Assembly (NCBI GenBank): GCA_025504975.1
Contig: JANUWI010000005.1
Location: 1,426,001 to 1,490,000 of the forward strand
DNA length: 64,000 nucleotides
From: Plenodomus lindquistii
Lineage: Eukaryota; Ascomycota; Dothideomycetes; Pleosporales; Leptosphaeriaceae
Direction: 5' to 3'
Both the position numbers and the translations under genes were made by a program. The notes under the pieces were generated by a model. It ran no database searches, was not told the DNA's origin, and saw nothing but the letters and a program-made list of their open reading frames with translations. Below, in pieces: positions 12,218-25,750 of this stretch. The first letter of the stretch is position 1. Every line of letters starts with the position of its first letter.

Positions 12218-15200
12218 TTCTTTTTTTTACCTAGAATTTAAGCCCTTTTTAAAATAGTAACTATGTTAGAGCTAATAACGTACTTACTAGCTTTAATTAG
12301 TTTTTAATTAGCTACTAGCCTATTTAAAAGCGTGTTAGTATACCTAAAATATAAATAAAAACACTTTAATACTATAAAATCTATTACTAACTAAAAAAAA
12401 TCTACTTAAAATTGCTATATTTAGTTTACTTTAGATTATATCTAAAGCCTCTAATTAGTTTTTAGGCTAGATAGTAAAATTATTTAGGTAAACTTTTATT
12501 TATTTCTATTTTTTACTTTTAACTGCGCGTTATTTACTAGCCTCTAGTTAGCTACTTCTATTATAATTAAAAAATAGGTAAAGACTGCTATTGCTCTAAA
12601 AAGCCTAATAACTAATTTCTATACTAAAAAGTAAACGCCTAGCTGTTTATAAAAAAACCTTCTCTCTCTAGCTTTTTTTTAATTTACTTTCTCTACTTTT
12701 AACTTTTTTTTACTAACAGACTTTTAACTTTAATAGCCTCTAATTTTTCTATCTTTTTAGCTTCTAAGCTTATATTAACTTTTATTTAATACTTTTTTTT
12801 TTTAATAGCTATTTAATTAATATAGCTATAGTTACTACTATTTCTAGTAGCCTAGGTAGTAGTACTAGCAGTAGTAGCCCTTTAAATAGTAGTTCTCTAG
12901 ATAGTAGTTTTTTCTAGAGTTACTACGCTTTAGGTAGTAATATAATTTTAGAATTATAGTAGTATAATACTTTTAAAGCAAAAAACTACCTACTAGAGTA
13001 GTATAAATTCTTTTTTTTAATTATTTTTTAGTTACTAATTTATAATAGTAAACTGCTATTATAATTACCTAGTAACTATATAATTTTTTAAAAAGTTAGC
13101 CTATTTTATCTAGTAGCTATAAATCTAGAGTATTATATTTAGACTTTACTTTTACCTTTTTACTATATACTATAATAATAATAACGCCTATCTAGATTCT
13201 AAATTACTACGCTTTCTAGCTGCTATCTCTCTAACTATTAGTTAGTTATTTAGTATAGGTATTTAACGTAGGTACTATAACACTAATTTAAAAGCTAGTA
13301 AATTTTTCTTTCTAAAAATTATTTAAGTAGTTTTTTACTAATTTTATTTAAGCTATTTAGTAGTTAGTAGATAGTAATTATAGCTATATAAATAATAATT
13401 ACTACACCTACTACTAGAGTAGTACTAGCGCTAGTTATACTTTTAAACTTTATTTATAGTTTTACTATTAGAGCTATTTACTAACTTTTAGAGCCTATAA
13501 TAAATATATTTTTAATAGTAATACTTTTTACTATATATTCTATAGTAGAGCTTTTTAATATAGTTTTATACTTATTTTTTTTACTAACTTTTTTTTAGAC
13601 TATTTTACTACTCTAACTAAAGCTAATTTACTTTTTTTAGCTAAAATTAAAGCTATTTAGTCTAATTATTATTTTTAGTACTTTTTTTTTTTTTAGCTTA
13701 CGTTTATACTTGTAGTAATAGTAATACTAGCGCTAGCTTTTTTTTATATAGTAATTAGAAAGGTTATAGCTATATTTCTAGTTCTAGTTAAACTTTTTTT
13801 ATAAAAAGTTTAGTAGCCTAGTTATCTCTATAGTTTTAGTAGTAAACTATTTTTAGGTGTAGATACTCTAGTTATTTTATCTAAATAATAGTACTTAGCT
13901 TTTTACGTAGGTAGCTTTTAATAAGTTTAGTTTTTATTTTTTTTACTTTTTTTTAATTAGCTTTTATTAGCTAGTGTAAGTTTTATTTAGCTAGCTTTCT
14001 AATAAAGCTAGTTCTAGTATTTTTACTTTTTAGTCTCTAAACTTTTATTAGTAGTAGTAGATATAAACTATTTTTATCTAATAGTTTTTTATTTTCTATT
14101 CTAGTTTTTTTATTTATATAAAAATCTTTTTACAGCTTACTACTTTTTTTTTTTATTTAAAATAGATTATTTTTAATTAAAAGCTATTTAACTAACTATC
14201 TAAAAAGCGCTTATACTTTTTATAATTAAAGTTTAGTCTAGGTAGAATTATAACTTATACTATAAATAGCTTTAAAGCAATTTAAAATTATAGCTAGTAA
14301 TTTTAATTTACTATTTCTATAAATTTTTTTTCTTTAGCAGTCTATTAAATATTAGCTTTTAGTAAATTTTATTTAGATCTAGAGTAGAACTTTTTTAACC
14401 TTTCTTTAGATATATAGCTTTAAAAAAAAGTTCTATTAAAGTTATTTAGCTTATACTACCCTTTATTTTTTATAAATATAATTTAGTAAAGTCTTTTCTA
14501 TTTAGGCTTAAATTTAGATAACTAGAATAGATTAAAATTATTCTAGAAGTTTTTTAAAAAAACTAGATTGCTAACTACTAATTTTTTCTACTAAATATTC
14601 TTTATATCTTTAAAGTATTTCTTATTTTTAAACTTTAATTAGACTATTTTATTAATTGCCTTTTTTAGCGCTATATTCTACTTCTAAAATTATTACGCTT
14701 TTATAGCTAGAAGTAAAAGAGTATTAGTAACTTTATTCTAAAAGAGAGTTTACTAGATAGGTACTAATAGCTTAATTAGCAGTATATATTTATATCTATA
14801 TATTAAAAAAGTAGGTATTTTACCTATTAATTATTTTATAGTAACTCTATTAGTCTAGAAAATAAATAAAAAGTTATTAACCTAGTTTTTTTTTATTTTT
14901 TTTAGTGCTACTACTAGAACTTTATAGCCTTTTTTAATTAGTTTTTACCTTTAGAGGTAAAAAGCACTTAAAACTACTCTATTTACACTAAACTATTATT
15001 AAAAATTTTTAATAAAGCTTTAGTTTTCTAGGCCTCTATTATAAAATATTTAGAGAGTAACTCTCTATTAGTAAAAAATAGTATTTTAGATAAACCTAGT
15101 AACTAATTTAGAATTGTTATACTATAAACCCTCTACTTCTAGGTACTATAATATATAATTATATACTACTACTATAAAAGACTTTCTATTTCTTTTTTTT

Positions 15201-16549
15201 AGTATATATATAATATTAATTGTAATCTATACCTATAGCGTTAATAGTAGCTTAGTAGAATAGAAAATCTTTTTTAATAACTAATTACTATACTTTTAGT
15301 AAGCTATATAAGTTTTAATATATTACTATATATTCTAATAGAGCCTTTTTTAATAGTATTATAACTATACTTTTTACTAGGTCTCTTTTTTACTCTAATA
15401 GCTAGATTTTTTATAAAATACTATAATAATTTATTGCTTTAACTTCTACTTATTAATAACTTTTTAAAGGGGGCAGTTTCTAGAAAGCTTAATAAAAAAC
15501 TATTACTTCTAAACGTTATACTACAGGGCCTTCTTTTTAAATTTTATAAATTTACTTTAATTAAAGCTTTTAGAATGTTTTTAATAAAAAATCTACTTAG
15601 CTAAAGTCTAAAATTCTTCTAAATAATTTTTAGTAAATAGGCTATTACTAAATAAAATATTAGCTATAGTAGAAAAGTACTGCATTTAATTTTTAATTAG
15701 AATATCTAGGCTTAGAGCGTTTAAAGCGATATTAATAAAGTCCTCTATATCTTTTTTAGAGTTTTTAGGTAGCTTCTAGCTATTTTTCTCTAGTTTTTTT
15801 AAAAAAGTATTAGTAATAATATTCTTTTTACTAGGTATATAAATAATATTAAAGTTCTATATATTTAAATAAGCTATCTACTAAATTATAAATAATCTAA
15901 AAAGATTAGTAGCGCTTTTCTAAAGTTAGGCTATAAAGGTTTTTATATTAGTTTTAACTATAAAATATACTATATAAAAGTAAAGTCTAAATTTTTTAAT
16001 AGCTAGAAAAAGTAATTTATATTTATACTTTCTAGTATTCTAGTTTTACTCTACTTTTAACTAGACTCTACTTTTAAATTAGATTGCATATTTTTTTTTA
16101 TTTATAGTAAACTATATAAAATTTACTTTCTAACTCTTTTTTAATCTATTACAGGCTAGAATTATTATTTAGAGAGGCTTAAAATAGTTAATTAAAACTA
16201 GTACAAGTAGTAATACTAGAGCTTTTTTTAGTTAATTTATTACTTTCTAATAGATAGTTATCTAGGTCTAGTTAGCGTTCTTTTATAGTAGGTTAAAAAA
16301 GAAGTCTACTATAATTATAAAGTCTATAATTTATATTTAGTAGTATATACAGACTTCTAGAAAGCTTTATACCTTTTTTAGATTATAATATTCTAGCTAG
16401 GCTACTATTTTACTAACTTTCTATTTACTAGAATATTATCTATACTTATTAATTTTATAGTCTATAATAAGTATAGAGAAGTAGTAAAAGTTAAATTTGT
16501 ACTCTAAAACTATTACGCTAGCACGTTTAATGTCTACTAAAACTTTATT

Positions 16550-17060
16550 AAAGTTTATAATATACTTAGTAATATACCTTTAAATACCCTTTTTAATTAT
16601 TTTTTTTTAGTAGTTAGTTTTTAGGCCTTTAATACACATATTATTAAAGTATAGTATATAAATTTTAGAAATATACTTCTAATAGATTTTTATTATATAC
16701 TAGATAAACTTTATAACTAAATTAGTTATATTTATAAGTAGTGTACACTATCTAACTAGTTCTAGAAAGGTAAAAAATATAGTAATATTCTATAATTAAA
16801 TATTAAGCTTAACCTAATTATACTCTAAAAAGAAATTAGTAAATAATATAATCTAGTATTCTATAAACTTTTTAGCTAGTTTATTAGAATTAGGCGGTAT
16901 ATTTACGTTCTAAATAGTAACTTTATTTATTTTCTAGGCGTTATTAATAAGCTAATAGTCCTAATTTTTTTTTACTATAAAAAAGTAGAGGTTTTTATAC
17001 TAGCTTTTATATAGTTTAAAAGTCTTTTAGTTAATATAGGTTTAGATTATTTTAATAATA
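16550..17060 (-). pseudogene. C reverse transcriptase (Gypsy), degraded
   Basis: On the minus strand TSTFL--KKI-TISLLIT (about 17010-16950) matches the start of Gypsy reverse transcriptase (substrate-loop and primer-grip-preceding region). FNNMCIKGLKTNY at about 16650-16615 matches the catalytic box of the fungal Gypsy subgroup with an F-DD-x-KGPKT-Y motif, where both Asp have become Asn. RNase H and integrase would lie toward 14400-16400 but were not resolved. Confidence 0.65.
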
Positions 17061-20000
17061 GTATTCTAAAGCTTTTTTAGAACTAGAAATTAGAGTATTT
17101 ACTAGGCTTTATAGAGTACTATATTAATTATAACTAGCAGTATTACTTTATAGCTTATTTACTTTAATTCTTTAAAATTCTATACTAGAGCGGCTTCTTT
17201 CTAATAGAGCATCTCTAAAAGTATCTCTTACTTTTTTTTTAAAAAGTCTAGAGAGATTTTTATCTCTAAAATATGTTTAAAAGTAAGTCTCTAATTTTAT
17301 AGGAAATTTATATATTAAAGTTTAAAATAGTTATAGAAAAAAGCTTATTTTTAGTTAGTATTTAAAATTTATTTTTTCTAGGCTTTTTTTTTCTAGTCTA
17401 ATTACCTAGAAATGTTTTAGAGTTTCTAGCTAGAGTTATCTACTAGCTTTACTTTAACTTCTTTTTATTTATAAAGCGTGTTAAGTTCTAGATAGAAAAA
17501 GTTAGTTTAAAAGCGCATCTAAACTCTAATTATTAGTTCTAAAATTTACTTTTTTTTTTCTAGAAAGTTAGTCTAGAAGTCTGTTACTAAAGTAACTAAA
17601 TAGCTATTTTCTAGTTTTTAAACTAGATTTATAAAAACTACTTACTAAATCCTTTTTATAATATTTTTATATACTATAATAAAAAGTTTTTTATTATTCT
17701 AGAAAACTATATTACCTAACTAGTTTTTACCTAGAGATTTTATATCTTTCTAGGTAAAGAAGTTTTTTTTACTAGAGATTATAAATTAGATCTTTTTTTT
17801 TATAACCTATTTAATAACTAGCTTTATAGTTAAGTTTATTTAAAGCTAAACTAAGCTTACTAAAGAATCTAGTTTTTAATTCTATTATAGAGATATATTA
17901 CTAGCTTCTATATCCTTCTACTTTTTTTTATTAATTAAACTATAATTCCTCTAGTATTTACCTAATTACCTTTTATATATATAAACTAGGTGCTTTTTTT
18001 TTTATTTTTACTAAAAATTTAGTAGTAGGTAAGCCTATAGGCAGAGTATTTAATATTTACTTAGGCGTTTATAAAAAATAAGTTTTCTAGAATAATTATA
18101 TTTATATAGTAGTTAATTATAAAGAAGTTTATCTATATAATAATTAATTCTATTTCTACTAATACTTTCTAAATAATCCTACTAAAACTACCTATTAAAC
18201 TATTTATAAACACTATTTTTACGTTTTTTATCTTCTAAAAGAGTGTTAAAATAGAGAGTTAGATTTTATTTATAGTTTTACGCTAAACAGTGTTTAGCTT
18301 AGCTCCTATATTAAAAAAACTAAAAAAATACTTACTTTTAATAGTTATAGGCACTTTTAGGTAGTCTTTTTAAATATACTTTATATTTATTTATTTATTA
18401 TAGTACTACTACTTTATAGTTACTAGTTTAAACTTTTATTAGTTTTTTTTACTACTTTTAATACTAGCCTGCACCTAATTAATCTCTAGATTTTTCTAAT
18501 TAGTAGTAGTTATACTATAATACTAGAATACTAAACTATTTAAACTAGCTTTAATAAAAATATAATTAAAAATAGCAGCTATATTTATAATAGAAACTAA
18601 TCTAAAAATTAGTTAGTAGTTTTTTTTATTTTTTAAATTTTTTTTAGCAGTGCAAGTAGCATTTACCTATAGAAAGTACTTTTTATCTAGCTTTTTTTTA
18701 TTATAAGTGTTCTAAAAAAGCTTTTTATATACTTCTAGTATATTTCTAATAAGTATATCTACTAGTATTATTATAGTAGTAGAGAGAATTAATATAATAA
18801 TTTTATTAGTAGTTAGTAAAATTTTTTTTATAAACTAAATTTTTTTTATAACTAGTATTTTTTTTATAAAGGTCTTTTTTAGCGTATTATTAATTATCTC
18901 TATATTTATAGGCTAGACTTACTTAGCTTTTTATAGCTTATTTTTTTTATAATAAAATTTTAGCAGCTTTTTAGTCAAATAGGCTAGTTTTTTTTAGTCT
19001 TTTTAAAAATAGCTTTTAGTACTATAGAGCTTAAATCTAGCTTTAGCTTCTATACTTTTAAATCTCTAAATACGCGTTAATTAATAGTTTTTTAGGTAAT
19101 TAATTTATATTTAATTTAGGCTATTTAGATTATATAGAGATTATTATTTTCTATAATTACTAAATAGAAAGTGTTCTAGAATGCCTAGTAATTTTCTACT
19201 AAAATAGATTTTAAATCTGTATTAGAGTTTAGATTTATAACTATAGAGTTATTCTAAATAGTAACTAGAGGTAATAAATTTTTAAGCTAGAGTGCTTTAA
19301 CTATAAATAGGCTAAAATTCTATTTAATCTACGTTTATTTAATATAGGCTATAATAGTTTTAAACTACTTTTAGTTACCTAGGCTAGTTACTTAGCTTTA
19401 TAGGTTATTAAAAGTACTCTAAAAAAGTATTTAGTTTTTATTCTAGTAATACTAACTTTTTTTAGTTAGTTAATTAATTAATAGGTATTTAGCTTTACTA
19501 TATTTCTGCTTATTATAGATAAAATACGTAAAAAGTAATTATAAAGGCTAGTTCTAAAAGGTACTCTAGATTTACTAGCCTAAAAGCCTCTAAAATAGGT
19601 TTAGTTACTAGAAATAGTTCTATAGTAGCTTATTCTAAGCTTATACTTTTATAAAACGCTTACTAGCTATTTCTTTAATATAGATAGTAATTAAATAGTT
19701 TATAAAAAGCTTAGATTTTTTTAGTATCTATTAGACTAAAATAAAATTAGCTTTACTAAATTATAACTAGAAAAGCTTATTTAAAAGCATGTTAACTTTA
19801 CTTTAGCTAGCTAGTACTTCTAAAAAAAACTAAACTATTTAGTAAGTTTTTAGCGCCTAAGTATTTTTTAGGTATTATAGAGTAGGCTAGCTAAATAAAA
19901 GCAGTTTAATTTTAACTATATTCTAAGTATTAAACTAGTAATTAAAACTAAATTTTTTTATTACTTTAGTAAAGTTTAACCTTTTTACTTTTTTTTTAAT

Positions 20001-21457
20001 TTTAATTTAGGCTAATAGATAACTGCTAATTTTTTTAAAGCTAAAGTTCTAAAGGCGCTTTATAAAAAAATTAAACTTTTAAAAAACTTTTATAGCTTAG
20101 TAAATAGATAGCCTTTTAATAAAGTAGTATTTTTTTTTATTTTTTTTAATTTCTTCTAAAGCAATACAGCTTTTAATTTTAATTTAGAACTTTTTAAAGT
20201 ACTTTTTAATTTTTAGATTAGGCTTTAACTAATAATTATATAGTAACTACTTTAGGTAAACTATACTTTTTTTCTATTAAACTATATTATTACTTTTAAA
20301 CTATTTATAGAGGGCTATCTATAGTAATGTCTAGTTATAGTCTTCTAGCACGTTCTAATACTCTATTAAATAGTAAATAATCTACTTCTAGCGCTTTTTA
20401 TAGTAGGTAATAACCTTTTAGACTTTTTTAAATTTTAAAAAGCTATAATAAAGCGTAACTTTTTTATATCTTTTAAAAAATACTATAATATTAGAACTAT
20501 TAAAGCTTAGAAAGTATTTAGAGAAGAAAAAGGCCTAAGTAAGCTTTAACTACTTTTATAAAAGTATTTAAATTATTTTAGCTATTATTTCTACTACTAG
20601 ATCTAATAGGTGTTTAGTAGAGCGCGGCTAAAACTTCTTTAGAAAAGGTTAGTATAGTTTATTTTTACTACTTAATAGATTCTATTTTTTTAGCTCTTTT
20701 AGCTTTAAACAATTGCTAGTTAGTTTTTTTAACTCTAGAAGTATTAGAAACTGTTTAAAAGTAGTAACTCTAAAGTCTCTAGTATCTATTATTAGTATAT
20801 TAAATCTCTAAATAAATTCTAGACCTAAAAAGACAGCTACTAATTTAGTATTAGTTTTAAAAATTAGTTTCTAATTAGCTATTATAAAAATAAAGCGTTA
20901 AAAAAGTAGATAGAGTACTATTATTTATAAAGAGATAAAAAGTATGTTTTTTACAGCTTTAAAATTAAGTTAGAATATAAATAGTACTAGAAAAATAAAA
21001 AATAAGTTATACTTTTTTTAATAAGTTTTTATATAATATATTTATACTAGTTTTTTAGGCTATATTATAATTATTTTTCTAGCTTTAGCCTCTAATTACT
21101 ACTCTATTCTAACTGCTTTTTAGATTTTATAGTTTAATTTTATTTTATTTACTACTAAGCTACGTTTAAAATAATTTTATTATTACTAGCTAGAGCCTAT
21201 GCCTATATAACTATAATAGCTTTACTAAAAAAAATTTATACCTCTATTAATTTTCTAGAATATAAAAGCTTTAGAGGTGTACTAATATTTTTTTATTTAC
21301 TATTTATTATATTACTAGTTACTAAACTTAGCTTACTAAATCTTTTACTACTCTCTAGATTTCTAAATTATAAAAGTAATAACTTAGGCACGTAATAAGT
21401 GCTTATAGCTATTCTAAAAATAAAAGCTAATAGTTTTAATTACTTTTTAGTTACTTT

Positions 21458-21652
21458 TATAAAAAAAAACTATGCTTTACTCTAGCACAGAAGGCTTAAT
21501 ACTAAATTAGTAAAAAGTAAATTATAAAATAACTAAAAAGAAAGTTTCTACTATCTCTAATAAAACTTTAGATAGCTATTTATTAGTTCTGCCCTACCTA
21601 TATAACCCCTTTAAAAGCTATTTAGGCCTCTATACTATGTATTTCTACTACA
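21458..21652 (-). repeat. C 5' LTR (right)
   Basis: It is 195 bp, ends TACTACA and is followed by CTAG. It is the partner of 12023-12217. Confidence 0.88.
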
Positions 21653-24600
21653 CTAGCTTTACTAGTAATATTTATAGCTATAAACTTAGTAAATTTTCTA
21701 ATATAAATTTATTACTAATTTTACTTTTTATAACTTTTACTAACTTTTTCTAGCTATTTATTATTAGTACTAGTTCTACTAAAGTTAAATATAACTCTAA
21801 CTATAAAAATTCTCTAGTTTATAGTAGTTAGTTAGCTTTATATAGTAAAGCTTTTTTTAAAACTTTTAGTAAGTCTCTATATAAGCTTTTTTTTTCTACT
21901 ACGCTTTACTTTTTTTATAACTAGAGTAGAAATACTTTTTCTATTATCTCTAGTTTTTTCTATAGTAAATCTAGAGCTACTATAACTATTTTTAAAGCTA
22001 CTAACTAGCTTTTATTTAATAACTTTTTCTCTATTTATAAATTCTCTACTAAAAAATTATTTAACTATAATAAAGCTTACCAGAAGCCTATACTTAAAAA
22101 AAATAATAAAAAAAAAAAAAAGCCTATTATTACTCTAGCTAGGCGTAGTTATTTTAGAAAAAATAGTTTTACTATCTAGCCTTTTTTTTTACGCTGCTCT
22201 ACTACTAAAAGTAGCTCTACTAGTTTTTACTATAGTACTAGAAAAAGGTATAAAAAAAATACTATAGTCTATTCTAATAATATAAATAAACTAGAAATAT
22301 AAAAAAAATATTTTAAATTTTATTTAGTTATTAGCTAGTATACCTCTATATCTAGTAGTATTAATAGGCGTCTTTTTTTTTAAAAATAGAATAATTAATT
22401 TTTTTATTTTTATTTTTTACTTTTACTATAATACTAGTAATGCTTACTAAATATTTTTCTATAAATAAAATAAAAAGTAGTAGATAAATAGTAGTTACTA
22501 GAGACTTTTTCTAGAAATTTTTTAGAACTTTATTTAACTATTCTACTACTAAAATTAAATTTTATTTTATTTTTTTTTTTATTTTTTCTATATAAGCTAC
22601 CTATTCTCTACTACTTCTTTACTTATTCTAGAACTTTCTAGACTATTTCTAGCTACTTTCTATATTTTTTTTTCTAGCCTATTTTTTATATTTTAGCTTA
22701 GTTTTTTATATTATTACTTTTTATTTTCTAGCTTTTTTTAGAAACTTTTTATTTCTTTCTAGACTTTTTATAATACTAGCTAGTTAATTATAGTAAATCT
22801 ATATAACTTTCTAGCTATAAACTTTTTTTTCTATATTATTCTAGTATAGTAGTTTTTTATTAAATTTTATTCTAGTATTTTTCTAGTAGTTTTTTTTTTA
22901 GCGCTTTTCTTTATAGTATTTTTTAGAAAGCTCTGTAAATATTTTTCTATTTTTTTAAATATTTATTACTTTTTAAGTTTACCTCTAGTTTCTAGGTTAG
23001 ATATTTATAACTTTTCTACTAAACTAAATATTTTTTACTCTATAATTTTTTTTTTTTTTTTTAGTATTTTTTTAAAATATTTTTAGTTTTTTATTTTTTA
23101 TAGCTATTTATTTAGATAGAATTAGATTACTAGTTAGAAATATACTATTTTTTTATTAGATTATTTAAAACTAATTATAAATAGCTTTTATAGAATACTA
23201 GGTAGACTTCTAGTAGTATATTTAACTTAGCTACTATATTTTTTATAAGCTTTACTATATAGAATTTTATATTTTTCTAGTTTTACTTTTTACTAGGCTT
23301 TTTTATAATAGCTATTTTTTATACTATAACTATACTTTATTTTTAATTTTAAATACTAAAGCTTTTATTTTTTATTAGTTAGCCTAAAACTTCTACGCCT
23401 ACTATACTTTAGTTATAGTAAACTATATAAATTTTACTATAGTCTATAGCTTTTATATAATAGTAGCTCTAGCTTTAGCTAGCGTAGTAGAATATTAGTA
23501 GAGATTTTCTAACGAAATAAGTAGCTATATAAAATCTATTTTATATCTATACTAGAGAAAAAAAAACTAATTTAGATAGAACTAGCTAGTTTTTTTTAAT
23601 TATAATTTATACTATAGAATAGAGAGGAGCCTAGTTATTCTAAACCTAGTTAATAAAAGCTTTTAAATAGGCTTTTATAGTACTATTTATTCTTTTTATA
23701 GCTTTATTAGTTTTAGAGTAGAAAATAGTAGAAAGTTAGTAGTTAATTTTTAGTAATTTATATACTTTAGTCTAAAAGTTTTTTATAAACTACGTACTTT
23801 TATTTATAACTATAGTATTTAGAAGCTAGTAGTAGAAAACTATATATTTAATAAACCTCTACGCTACTAATTCTATAGTAAAGTTTACTAATAGAATAAA
23901 TATAATATTTTTATTTAAATAATTAGTAACTACTATAAAATTAGTATAACTTTTACTTTTATAAAAGTTTATAATAAAGTTTATAAAAAGCTTTTTCTAA
24001 ATTCTCTCTAGAATTAGTAGAGGTTTAAATAGTCTCTGCTTTAAATTCTATTATAGTTTAGTATAACTATAAATATTATAGTTTTTAATATAGTAATAAA
24101 TATCTAAAAATATATCTAGCTAAAAAAAATTCTAGGCTAGTAATTTATAGCTATTTTTTTTAATAGAATATCTAGTAGTTATATTATTATAAATTTTAGA
24201 AATTAAATAAATTTATAGCTAGAGAGACTTTAGTATTTATTTTTTTCTCTAGAACTATAGTATACTTTTCTACTTTTTATACTTAAATATTAATATTTTA
24301 AACTAGAATTTAAAAAAGAACTTGCGCTATTCTATCTATATTACTATAAAAGCTATTTAGTAAATACTATTACTTTTAAATGCTTTTTTTTATAAATCCT
24401 CTAGCAGAAATAGCTTTACTAGCGTAAATACTTTTTTTTTTCTAAAAATTTTAACTAGTATTATCTAAACTATAAAACTTTTAATAGCCTTTTTCTTTTT
24501 ATAATTAGAAGTTTCTACTAGTTTAAATAGCTAGAAGTTATAGGCTACTAGCCTATTATTTTTAGTATATTATAAAGTATTTTTTTTTTCTAGAAAAAGT

Positions 24601-25099
24601 ATTAGCTTTTTAGTTTAAACTCTCTAGATAGTAGAAAAATATAAAATTAAATGTACTAAATAGTTTAAACTAGTAAATATACTACTTCTAAAGTAATTAT
24701 ATAGTTATAAAGTACTTTAGATTTTTATAGTTAGTATATATAGTAAAAAACTTTACTATATATAACTTTTTATTTTACTATTTAAAATACTTTATTATAG
24801 CTAGAAGTTTTTTATTATAAATATTATAGTTATACTCTACTAGAGTATACTTAGCTAAAAAGTAAGCTACAGTATAAAGCTGCCTATTTTTTCTCTACTA
24901 TATAAAAATCTTTTCTAATACCTAGCTAGAGGTATTAATTTTAAAAAATATCTCTAGATTTAAATTAAAATAAGCTAAAATAAACTTTATAATAAAAGCT
25001 TTTTTAAATTTAAAAAAAGCGTTTTACTACTTTTTTTTTAAAAAAAATAAAATATTTTTACTAGTTAGCTTTATTAGTAGCGCGGTAATTATAGAGTAG

Positions 25100-25750
25100 T
25101 TCTAGATAAAATTTTAGTAAAAGTTTATAAATTCTAGAAAGCTTTATACTTTTTTAGTAAATTAAAAAAGTTTTTATTTAGTAATAGTTTAAATTTTCTC
25201 TAGGTCTATACTAATTCTATACTCTACTTCTACTATAAATTAGAAATAGCGTGTTTTTTTAATACTAAATTTAAACTTTTTAATATCTAGCTATAGGCCT
25301 GCTTCTCTAAACTTTTTTATTATAGTTTTTATTTTTAGTTTATACTCTATTTAATTTCTACTAGTATAAATAAATATATTATCTATATAAATTAAAGTAT
25401 TAATATCTAGGTATTTATAGAGCATCTAATTAATATACTTCTAGAAAGTACTTAGAGTATTAGCTAGGCTAAATAAGTAGACTATCTATTTATAAAGCCT
25501 AAACTAGGTTCTAAATACTATTTTCTACTTATTTTTTTCAGTAATTAAGATTTTATAGAAAGTTTAAACTATATCTAGCTTAGTAAACTAGTTAGTTTAT
25601 TCTATCTATAGTAGAGCTTTCTAAATTAGTAGAAATAGATAGTAGATTTTTTTTAAAATAGTATTAAAGGCTCTATAGTCTATATAGAATTTTAGTTTTT
25701 TTCTAAACATTTTTATAAATAATACTAGAGCTAAGGTATTCAAATAGCTA
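25100..25750 (-). pseudogene. D reverse transcriptase (Gypsy), degraded
   Basis: The minus-strand reading gives FYIDYRAFN near 25700, then the catalytic box as YIDN-FIYTS at about 25363-25400, followed by an E-GL-LDIKK-FS stretch and a YF-FIVEVEYRIS stretch. These are the ordered landmarks of Ty3/Gypsy reverse transcriptase. The second Asp of YxDD reads Asn (GAT to AAT, RIP-compatible), and TAG/TAA codons interrupt it. Confidence 0.8.

Larger units (their letters stand above)
12023..21652 (-). mobile_element. Element C: Ty3/Gypsy LTR retrotransposon nested in D
   Basis: LTRs of 195 bp (12023-12217, 21458-21652) align without gaps and are flanked by a 4 bp CTAG duplication (12019-12022, 21653-21656). 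Total length is 9,630 bp. A pyrimidine run just after the left LTR is the polypurine tract read backwards, so the element is on the minus strand. A Gypsy-type reverse transcriptase is readable on the minus strand at about 17060-16550. It keeps somewhat more CA/TG than its host D, consistent with being younger. Confidence 0.88.
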